Source: an uncultured Prevotellaceae bacterium (GTDB lineage: Bacteria > Bacteroidota > Bacteroidia > Bacteroidales > Bacteroidaceae). Taken from it: a stretch of 49,245 bases of DNA. The stretch is taken from assembly GCA_945831805.1 (NCBI GenBank), contig CAMADY010000008.1, forward strand, positions 1 through 49,245. Reading direction: 5' to 3'. A program made the translations under genes and the position numbers. Below the pieces are notes generated by a model. That model had not been told where the DNA came from. It saw only the letters and a list, made by a program, of their open reading frames with translations, and searched no databases. This document shows, piece by piece, positions 42,554 through 49,245 of this stretch (position 1 is the stretch's first letter; the number at the start of each line of letters is the position of its first letter).

Positions 42554-45484
42554 ATGAGAAATAGAATCAGCAGAATTTTGATGGCTGTCGTACTTCTCGG
42601 CTGCTGTGCCGTGGGTAGTGCGCAGGGACTTTTTGGTTCCATGCTTGGCAAGAGCAAGGCAGAGGTAACGGAACATCTTGACATGATGTGGAGGCACTTC
42701 TTCACGCCGGCCGACCTGTCGCGCTTCGATAAGGATGGCGAGAAGGGTGTTTATTACGAGACCTCCGACGGCCTGGCATTTATCATGGACACCGGCAGCA
42801 ACGACGTGCGCACTGAGGGAATGTCGTACGGCATGATGATCAGCGTGCAGCTGGACAAGCGCGACGTCTTCGACAAGCTGTGGCAGTGGAGTAAGAGATA
42901 CATGGCATACCCTAAGGACTCTGCCTGGGATGGCTACTTCTGCTGGCAGTGCGATACCAAGGGCAACAAGATAGGCACCAGCAACGCCTCCGACGGCGAG
43001 CTGTACTACGTCACAGCACTGCTCCTCGCCAGCGAGCGATGGGGTGAGCCACGCTATGCCGAAGAGGCAAACACCATTCTCGACAAGGTGATGAGCAAGG
43101 ATGGCAGGAAGACGGGCGTCTATAACCTCTTCAACAAGGACAACTACCTCATAACCTTCGTTCCAGACCGCGTGGGCAGCAAGTTCACCGACCCTTCATA
43201 CATGCTGCCGGCATTCCTCGACAAGTGGAGCCGTTCGGCACAGAGCAACAGGGAGTTCTGGAAGAAGGCTGCAACGGCGGCACGCCAGCACCTCATCGAT
43301 GCTGCCGGAGAGATGAGCATATACCCAGACTACAGCACATACGAAGGCAAGCCATATCGCTGGAATGGAGCGGAGTACGACACGTCAATATACATGTACG
43401 ACGCCCAGCGCTGCCCTATGAACGTCGGTATGGACTACTACCTCTGCGGTGCCGATAAGGAGCGCCAGCAGAAGGTGCTGCGCAAGTGGCTGCAGTTCGT
43501 GAAGAAGGACGGCTTCAAGCACTCACACTTTAACGTCAACGGTAAGGTGGCAAAGGTTCCGGACAATATGTACGGCGAGGGAATGGCTGGTGCTGATGCT
43601 GTTGCGGCATACGCACTTGCGGATTCTGAAGACCCTGCCGACAAGGCTCTCGCAAGGGAACTGGTGCAGCGTCTGTGGGACACGCCGATGCCAACGGGAA
43701 AATACCGCTACTATGCTGGCATGGTGATGTTCCTCTCACAGCTGCATGTGGCTGGAATGTTCAAGCTCGACTTCACCGGACACCAGTCTATGCGTGACCC
43801 TAACGTGAAGCAGACGCCTTACCAGCTGCGACTCCTGAACCATTGGGACAACCCTAACGGCACGATAGAGCGTGGATATGCAGGACGCAGTATCTTCTGG
43901 ATTCCAGGCGGAAAGGTGAACGATGACGTCATTAGGGAATATGGCAGACGCAACCAGACGGTAGGCATCAACGGCACCGTGCTGAACAATGTCAATGCAA
44001 AGCCGGAGATGCTCTCTACCGAGAAACTGCTTGAGACGAAGCATATTGCAGACCTCCTGCGCCCATACGGACTGAAGGTGTATCTCTCCGTGAACTTCGC
44101 GTCACCAAAGGCACTCGGGGGCCTCGCTACTGCTGACCCTCTCAATGCTGACGTAAAGAAGTGGTGGAAGGAGAAGGCTGATGAGATCTACCGCCTCATT
44201 CCTGACTTCGGAGGTTTCCTCGTCAAGGCAAACTCAGAGGGAGAACCAGGTCCTATGGACTATGGTCGTACGCATGTAGATGGTGCCAACATGCTTGCAG
44301 AAGCACTGCGTCCGCACAACGGAATAGTGATGTGGAGAGCCTTCGTATATAGTGCTACTGGTGGTGACCGTGCCTCACAGGCATACGAAGAGTTCATGCC
44401 GTTCGACGGACTGTTCAGCGATAACGTCATAATACAGATTAAGATTGGTCCGGTTGACTTCCAGCCTACAGAACCACTGTCACCTCTCTTCTACGGACTG
44501 AAGAAGACGAAGATGATGGTTGAGGTGCAGCTGACACAGGAATATACCGGCGAGAGCATACACACCTGTTTCATGCCAAACTATATGATGCCGGCAGACC
44601 TCCTGCCAACAACTGCCACCAATCACCCGTCAGCCAACATCGTCGGCATTGCCGGTGTTTCAAATGTCGGCGACAACGACTGGTGCGGCAGCATCATGGC
44701 ACAGGCTAACTGGTATGCCTTCGGACGTTATGCCTCCGAACCTACACTGACAAAGGAACAGATAGCACGTGAGTGGCTCTCTAAGACCTTCACACCAGAC
44801 ACAGCCTTCGTCAATCCTATGACGAAAGTGCTGGTTGACAGCCACGATGCCGTGAAGCGCTACATGATGCCACTCGGTCTGCATCATATCTTCGCCGGAG
44901 GACACCACTATGGTCCGGAACCATGGTGCGACCCGAAGGGATGGCGTGAGGACTGGAAGCCTCGCTATTACCACAAGGCGGCGAAGGATGGCATAGGCTT
45001 TGACCGTACGCTGGCTACGGGAACGAAGAACACACGCCTCTATCCCGACACCTTATATAATATATATGAGAACGCAGCAACGTGTCCTGACGAGCTGCTG
45101 CTGTGGTTCCACCATCTGCCTTGGAACTATAGGATGAGGTCCGGCGAGACGTTGTGGAACGAACTCTGCCATCAGTACGATCAGGGTGTGCGCGAGGCAC
45201 AGTCGTTTGCTGATACATGGAAGCGCATGAGGCCGTTCTTTACTGCTGCAGATGCTGCGAGCAACCTCTCACCGGAGCGCTTTGCTGACCAGGAAAGGAA
45301 CTTCGACCGTCAGGCTAAGGATGCCGTATGGTGGAGGGATGCCTGTCTGCTGTACTTCCAGCAGTTCTCTGGCATGAAGCTGCCGAAGGGTTCGCCGAAG
45401 CCTCAGCACAAGCTCGAGGACCTCATGAAGTTCCAGCTCAGAATGGACAACTATACACGTGCAGATATTAACAAACTGCCATAG
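42554..45484 (+). CDS. GH8 - GH67 fusion (exo-oligoxylanase + alpha-glucuronidase)
   Basis: 976 aa from MRNRISRI (ATGs at 42545 and upstream are less likely). A signal peptide (SQGL near VGSAQG) is followed by a GH8 domain (about 30-400, RTEGMSYGMMI, YLITFVPD, DPSYMLPAFLDKW), related to the GH8 part of the gene at 23303. Then, without a linker, comes a GH67 catalytic and C-terminal region (about 405-976: LNHWDNPNGTIERGYAGRSIFW, FLVKANSEGEPGP, HHIFAGGHHYGPEPW). The usual GH67 N-terminal domain (about 140 residues) is absent. The fusion would release reducing-end xylose and remove 4-O-methyl-glucuronate from xylan. Confidence 0.88.
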   Translation: MRNRISRILMAVVLLGCCAVGSAQGLFGSMLGKSKAEVTEHLDMMWRHFFTPADLSRFDKDGEKGVYYETSDGLAFIMDTGSNDVRTEGMSYGMMISVQLDKRDVFDKLWQWSKRYMAYPKDSAWDGYFCWQCDTKGNKIGTSNASDGELYYVTALLLASERWGEPRYAEEANTILDKVMSKDGRKTGVYNLFNKDNYLITFVPDRVGSKFTDPSYMLPAFLDKWSRSAQSNREFWKKAATAARQHLIDAAGEMSIYPDYSTYEGKPYRWNGAEYDTSIYMYDAQRCPMNVGMDYYLCGADKERQQKVLRKWLQFVKKDGFKHSHFNVNGKVAKVPDNMYGEGMAGADAVAAYALADSEDPADKALARELVQRLWDTPMPTGKYRYYAGMVMFLSQLHVAGMFKLDFTGHQSMRDPNVKQTPYQLRLLNHWDNPNGTIERGYAGRSIFWIPGGKVNDDVIREYGRRNQTVGINGTVLNNVNAKPEMLSTEKLLETKHIADLLRPYGLKVYLSVNFASPKALGGLATADPLNADVKKWWKEKADEIYRLIPDFGGFLVKANSEGEPGPMDYGRTHVDGANMLAEALRPHNGIVMWRAFVYSATGGDRASQAYEEFMPFDGLFSDNVIIQIKIGPVDFQPTEPLSPLFYGLKKTKMMVEVQLTQEYTGESIHTCFMPNYMMPADLLPTTATNHPSANIVGIAGVSNVGDNDWCGSIMAQANWYAFGRYASEPTLTKEQIAREWLSKTFTPDTAFVNPMTKVLVDSHDAVKRYMMPLGLHHIFAGGHHYGPEPWCDPKGWREDWKPRYYHKAAKDGIGFDRTLATGTKNTRLYPDTLYNIYENAATCPDELLLWFHHLPWNYRMRSGETLWNELCHQYDQGVREAQSFADTWKRMRPFFTAADAASNLSPERFADQERNFDRQAKDAVWWRDACLLYFQQFSGMKLPKGSPKPQHKLEDLMKFQLRMDNYTRADINKLP

Positions 45485-45553
45485 GTTTCTTTTGGGGACT
45501 GAAGTAGTAAACACCCCTCGACACACACTCACTAAACAACTAACAACGGAATA

Positions 45554-46516
45554 ATGATAATAGGAATAGGCGAGACCGTATTTGACATAATCTTCAAGAA
45601 CGACAAGGTGCAGGCAGCAGTGCCTGGAGGCTCCACATTCAATGCCGTCGTGTCCGTCGGAAGAACGAACACCCCGAGCATGATGGTTACGGAAACCGGC
45701 GATGACCATGTCGGTGACATCGTAACGGACTTCCTCCGTCAGAACAATGTCGATACGCAGTATGTCTTTCGGCACGCAGGGACGCAGTCGCATGTGTCGC
45801 TGGCGTTCCTCAATGAGCGTAACGATGCGCAGTATTCATTCTACAAGCACCATGGCGCACTCGCTCTGCCTACGGAGATGCCGGAGTTCCAGAAGGGTGA
45901 CATCGTCATCTTCGGTTCCTTCTATGCCATCAATCCCGTGATACGCGACTACACCCGCACCTTCTTCACCAAGGCGAAGGCAGCCGGTGCGGTGCTGTAT
46001 TACGACATCAACTTCCGTGCGCCGCATGTGAAGGACCTACCCCACACCCTCGACTCGCTCCTGGAGAATATCTCACTCGCTACGGTGGTGCGTGGTTCCG
46101 CCGAAGACTTCCAGATTCTCTTCGGGCTCGACAATGCCGAGGAGGTCTATCTGAAGCACATTGCCCCACGCTGTCCCCTCTTCATCTACACCAATGCCGA
46201 CAAGCCGGTGGAGCTCTTCACGCCTACCAAACACCTCCTCTTCCCTGCAAAGAAGATAGAGACGGTAAGCACCATCGGTGCCGGTGACAACTTCAACGCA
46301 GGCTTCTGCTACGCCCTCCACCACGGAAATATCAGTTCGCCTACCGCCCTGCTTGAAGCAACCGACGAAGACTGGACCTCGTTCATCTCCACCGGACAAG
46401 CCTTCTCCTCAGAAGTCTGCCAACAACTGGGCAACAACATCTCAGTGGAGTTTGCAGAAAATTTGGGAAAAGGGGTTTCTGTCCCCCGAAAACGGGGGAA
46501 AATGAAGGGGGTGTAA
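45554..46516 (+). CDS. PfkB-family sugar kinase (fructokinase-like)
   Basis: 320 aa. PGGSTFNA (residues about 24-31), the late signature STIGAGDNFNAGF (about 240) with catalytic D, and the general ribokinase fold identify the family, which phosphorylates sugars in the cytoplasm. The specific sugar is not determined. The C-terminus (VSVPRKRGKMKGV) is encoded by a GC-rich palindrome (46470-46512), so the natural end may have been replaced. A hairpin with a T-run follows. Confidence 0.85.
   Translation: MIIGIGETVFDIIFKNDKVQAAVPGGSTFNAVVSVGRTNTPSMMVTETGDDHVGDIVTDFLRQNNVDTQYVFRHAGTQSHVSLAFLNERNDAQYSFYKHHGALALPTEMPEFQKGDIVIFGSFYAINPVIRDYTRTFFTKAKAAGAVLYYDINFRAPHVKDLPHTLDSLLENISLATVVRGSAEDFQILFGLDNAEEVYLKHIAPRCPLFIYTNADKPVELFTPTKHLLFPAKKIETVSTIGAGDNFNAGFCYALHHGNISSPTALLEATDEDWTSFISTGQAFSSEVCQQLGNNISVEFAENLGKGVSVPRKRGKMKGV
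46470..46512. repeat. GC-rich palindromic insert P8 at the 3' end of the sugar kinase
   Basis: CCCCCG-AAAA-CGGGGG (46483-46498), preceded by AAAAGGGG and followed by TGAAGGGGGT. It forms the last 13 or so codons of the kinase and half of the terminator hairpin. Confidence 0.6.
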
Positions 46517-46537
46517 AGACCATTGAAGCCCCCTTTT
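46505..46537. terminator. Bidirectional terminator between converging genes
   Basis: AAGGGGG (46505-46511) pairs with CCCCCTT (46529-46535), followed by TTTT on the plus strand. It lies between the sugar kinase (plus) and the 195-aa gene (minus, ending 46552). Confidence 0.65.
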
Positions 46538-46551
46538 CCCAACAACACACT

Positions 46552-47139
46552 TCATAATACCTCTTGTTTCTGTTGAAACTCCATTTTTATTAACTGCCTC
46601 GGCAGGGATATGGACTTCTTTCTCTCAAACCATATTCTAGAAGATCCCTCGATATGTCGCACGGTATGACTAGAGATAACATAGTAACTTAACTGATATT
46701 CATCCATACACATGGCGAAGGTGGATTTTATGCGTGCCGCCTTCTCGTTGACGGAATTGTCAAGAGGGCTGACCAGGCGGTCTATGCTTTTCGCTATCAC
46801 TTGATCGTTGATGCGTGTACCGATGCTGCGATATAGGCCTGTCAACTCTTCCTTATATTCAACAAGTCGTTTGTATTCTATGCCCTCAGGGTGGTTAAGA
46901 AAGAGGATGTAGAGTGCTTTGTGAATAGGAGGCAGCACGACTTCTTTTTTGTATGTTGGAAGAAGGAATCTGTAGTCAGACGTTATGACAAGAGGGCTCA
47001 GACGTGCCTTTGCTGCTTCAAGGTTCATCTGTTGCAGGGTTGGCACACCGACAATGGACAGCAGTTCTTCATAACGACCTGCCGCCTTCAGTTTATTTAC
47101 CACCGTTTGAAGGTGAATGATGTCTTGCTCCGAAATCAT
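46552..47139 (-). CDS. Unknown 195-aa protein coupled to ftsZ
   Basis: 195 aa, mostly helical, with no signal or membrane segment. Visible features are a basic and aromatic C-terminus (RIWFERKKSISLPRQLIKM) and a central HPEGIEYKRLVEYKEEL. Its ATG overlaps the ftsZ stop codon by one base (TAATG on the minus strand), which implies translational coupling and co-expression. No family was recognised. A role linked to division or to this FtsZ variant is only inferred from position. Confidence 0.65.
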   Translation of the reverse strand: MISEQDIIHLQTVVNKLKAAGRYEELLSIVGVPTLQQMNLEAAKARLSPLVITSDYRFLLPTYKKEVVLPPIHKALYILFLNHPEGIEYKRLVEYKEELTGLYRSIGTRINDQVIAKSIDRLVSPLDNSVNEKAARIKSTFAMCMDEYQLSYYVISSHTVRHIEGSSRIWFERKKSISLPRQLIKMEFQQKQEVL

Positions 47140-48512
47140 TATTCGTCTGGCTTTGTGAGTTCTGACAATCCACTGATGATACGCGCCTTGACCCTATTCA
47201 GGAAACTCTTGGCTGGGTCTTCATACTTAGGTTCCGGCTTTGTGACTTCTATTGGTTCATGTTCATTCGTTTCCTCTGGTTCAGAAGAATCATCTTTTAT
47301 TGTCTGGTCTTCGTCAGGATCTATATCATTGCCAACCGCAATAAATCCATTTTCGTTCTCTACGACAGTATTCCCCTCGCAAGTCTCTGGGGCTTCAGGT
47401 ACAACCACCGTGAATGGAGGATCTGCAACAGGTACTACGTCTTCAATTTTTTTGTTTCTTCCGTATAGCTTGTCTATAATCTCGTTGTAATCCTCTGTAG
47501 TCTCAGCCTTCTTCGTTTCAACAGGAATGGAATTGTCGAAACCCGTGGCAAGGATAGTTATCTTTGCATCCTCATCAAGGGTGTCATCTTTCGCCATACC
47601 CCATATCACCTCTATGTTAGAGTCAAGCTCATCCATGAAGGTATCAATCTCTGCCAGCTCGTCAACAAAAAGCTCATGCTCACTGCTTGTATAGATGTTA
47701 ATAAGCACACGCGTAGCTTTGCTGATGTCGGCACCGTAGAGCAAAGGAGAGTTCAAGGCATCAAGCACTGCATTGCGCACACGATGCTCACCAGAAGCTC
47801 TTCCTATCGCCATGATAGCACCACCGCCATTGGTCATCGTTGTCTTTACGTCAGCGAAATCGACCTGTATCTTTCCTGTCAGCGTGATAAGTTCCGAGAT
47901 ACTCCTTACGGCATTACCCATCACATTGTCAGCAAGCTTCAATGCTTCATTGACGGAGATATGCGAGTCGCTATACACCTTGCTTATCTGCTCATTGTTG
48001 ATGATAAGCAGAGCATCAACATTGGAGCGCATCTCGTCAAGTCCCTTCAGCGCCTTGATAATCTTCGGGCGTCGTTCGAAGTAGAACGGAATGGTGACAA
48101 TGCCTATAGTCAGTTTACCCATCTCACGCGAAATCTTTGCTACGAGAGGACCAGCACCTGTTCCTGTACCACCTCCCATAGCAGCAGTGACGAATACCAT
48201 CTTCGTATTGTCATCAAACAATGAACGTATCTCGTCAATGTTAGATTCTGCCTCTTTACGTCCTTTCTCAGGATCTGCTCCAGCGCCAAGACCAGATTTG
48301 CCAAGCATAATCTTTGTAGGTACAGGATTCGTTGAAAGGCTCTTGCTATCGGTATTGCATACGGCAAACCTTACCGACTCCATTCCATCAAGGAACATGT
48401 TGGCAACGGCATTACAGCCACCGCCACCAACACCTACCACCTTTATAATATCCTTTGTCGTGTCACGCACAGGACCGAAGTCTAGTATGTCGTTATTCGT
48501 AAAGTCATTCAT
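47139..48512 (-). CDS. ftsZ: FtsZ tubulin homologue, divergent
   Basis: 457 aa. GTP-binding GGGTGTGAGPL (the tubulin signature), N-terminal VGVGGGGCNAV and T7-loop VDFADVK are clear, so it should polymerise with GTP. Differences from the usual Bacteroidota protein: a C in GGGGC, AGPL instead of AAPV, and a C-terminus (acidic linker then RVKARIISGLSELTKP) lacking a recognisable IPxFLR-type tail for FtsA binding. It is not beside ftsA, ftsQ or murC as in a normal division cluster. It is either the main FtsZ with an altered locus or a second paralogue. Confidence 0.9.
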   Translation of the reverse strand: MNDFTNNDILDFGPVRDTTKDIIKVVGVGGGGCNAVANMFLDGMESVRFAVCNTDSKSLSTNPVPTKIMLGKSGLGAGADPEKGRKEAESNIDEIRSLFDDNTKMVFVTAAMGGGTGTGAGPLVAKISREMGKLTIGIVTIPFYFERRPKIIKALKGLDEMRSNVDALLIINNEQISKVYSDSHISVNEALKLADNVMGNAVRSISELITLTGKIQVDFADVKTTMTNGGGAIMAIGRASGEHRVRNAVLDALNSPLLYGADISKATRVLINIYTSSEHELFVDELAEIDTFMDELDSNIEVIWGMAKDDTLDEDAKITILATGFDNSIPVETKKAETTEDYNEIIDKLYGRNKKIEDVVPVADPPFTVVVPEAPETCEGNTVVENENGFIAVGNDIDPDEDQTIKDDSSEPEETNEHEPIEVTKPEPKYEDPAKSFLNRVKARIISGLSELTKPDE

Positions 48513-48541
48513 TTCTTCTTCGTATTTTTCGTTTTACGTCG

Positions 48542-48549
48542 CAAAGGTA
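48542..48549 (-). promoter_or_regulatory. -7 promoter element upstream of ftsZ
   Basis: The reverse complement reads TACCTTTG, matching TAnnTTTG, 30 nt upstream of the ftsZ start. Confidence 0.55.
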
Positions 48550-48647
48550 ACAAGAATATTCGTCCCGTGCAACTTTCTTAAAGGATATTTTCTAAAACAA
48601 GCCTTGCAAATGTGTTCTCATTGTCGAATTACACTACTTGACCTTTT

Positions 48648-49139
48648 TCATGTGTTCTCCTTTTGTGTTATTTCACGCATCATAATATCGCACACTCGTT
48701 GGTCTGTGTATTCATCCATACCACACCATGGATTGGTTTGCACGAAATATGGCAGCTGTTCCTCTGTAAACTGCGAAGCATCCAAATCGTCTATGATGGC
48801 GTAAAGACATTCTTCTTCCCGGCTTTCCAACCATGCGTTGATTTCATCTCTACGATAATGAGGATTGACATTTGGAGTAACATCAAGGATATACCCAGGC
48901 AGTTTACGCTTCTTCCACATCTCACGTATATCTTCCAGTGTCATACATTCCTTCCATGTTGAAGATACAACGTTCTGTGCCCCTGTAGCGTTAAGGATGT
49001 TTTCCAGAGTCTTGACACATTCAGGATCAAACACTGGACCATACTCATCTACGTTAGGCATGTTGTGATTAACGAGATAGGAATCGTATGACTCCGTATC
49101 CATCACGCCGTCAAAGTCAAGAAATATAACTCTCTTCAT
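48648..49139 (-). CDS. HAD-superfamily phosphatase-like protein
   Basis: 163 aa. HAD motif I is FLDFDGVMDT (residues 5-14, with both nucleophile and acid D). Motif II-like S is in VVSSTWKE, and acidic motif IV is IIDDLDAS. The general pattern (STWKE...LAxWLxxxxE) matches the HAD domain also found in RNA-repair proteins (Swiss Army Knife type). There is no cap domain, so a macromolecular substrate is possible. It is a single gene on the same strand as ftsZ. Confidence 0.75.
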   Translation of the reverse strand: MKRVIFLDFDGVMDTESYDSYLVNHNMPNVDEYGPVFDPECVKTLENILNATGAQNVVSSTWKECMTLEDIREMWKKRKLPGYILDVTPNVNPHYRRDEINAWLESREEECLYAIIDDLDASQFTEEQLPYFVQTNPWCGMDEYTDQRVCDIMMREITQKENT

Positions 49140-49245
49140 ATACGCTGTTTTTGCTAAAGGTAGGTTCTATTAATTCATAAATTCGAGTGAAAGCCGTTCC
49201 GTCAGATACAATCTTTCGGAATCAGTCACTCATCAGAGGACTTCG

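Overview
The window looks like a chromosomal segment of a plant-polysaccharide-degrading Bacteroidales bacterium, most likely Prevotella or a close relative. The evidence is the Bacteroidota-type core promoter TAnnTTTG in front of many genes, a MurF-alanine racemase fusion, a TonB receptor with a carboxypeptidase-like N-terminal domain, DUF1703-type ATPases and xylanolytic GH43/GH8/GH3 genes. No rRNA, tRNA, CRISPR array or intact transposase gene was seen.

Layout. (1) 0-4.7 kb: two same-strand AAA-ATPase/PD-(D/E)xK proteins of unknown role, then a truncated membrane-protein fragment. (2) 5.2-12.0 kb: a probable phosphate-starvation locus with an OprO/P-like porin, a TonB-dependent receptor, a large beta-helix-like lipoprotein, an HD-domain protein and the first 33 codons of polyphosphate kinase, which is cut off by a 29-bp palindrome. 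(3) 12.0-12.75 kb: scrambled debris, comprising a DUF3990 stub, DUF3791 and a stub carrying the signal peptide of the GH43-GH8 gene. (4) 12.7-22.1 kb: an eight-gene minus-strand operon joining a type III-like methyltransferase and helicase-nuclease to a DndD-like SMC ATPase, a DndE/HerA-like ATPase, three small proteins and a protein resembling the sulfur-binding domain of McrA-type enzymes. (5) 22.3-23.3 kb: a DUF4160-DUF2442 pair between direct repeats, followed by composite repeats. (6) 23.3-30.9 kb: a xylan/arabinoxylan operon (GH43-CBM6-like-GH8, GH43, GH3). (7) 31-36.4 kb: DUF554 protein, radical SAM protein, GH105 and GH2. (8) 36.5-49.2 kb: MurF-Alr, an orphan histidine kinase preceded by a tandem heptamer array, a FlaA1/CapD-like sugar nucleotide dehydratase, a GH8-GH67 fusion, a PfkB sugar kinase, a 195-aa protein coupled to a divergent FtsZ, and an HAD protein.

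How it fits together. The glycosidases form a plausible set for decorated xylan: GH43 and GH3 for side chains and xylo-oligomers, GH8 for reducing-end xylose release, GH67 for glucuronate removal. GH105 and GH2 suggest pectin or galactan side chains as well. The phosphate locus shares promoter architecture across three transcription units.

The most unusual content is the hybrid defence-like operon. It has Dnd-type motor proteins but no DndA/B/C sulfur-insertion genes in the window, and carries a methyltransferase in their place. A second unusual theme is repeats that interact with genes. A 29-bp palindrome (four copies) sits at gene-truncation junctions. GC-rich palindromes of about 25-70 bp are inserted in frame inside several proteins. 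A roughly 195-bp divergent promoter module occurs three times. Because short palindromes can confuse short-read assembly, the truncation junctions should be confirmed before biology is built on them.
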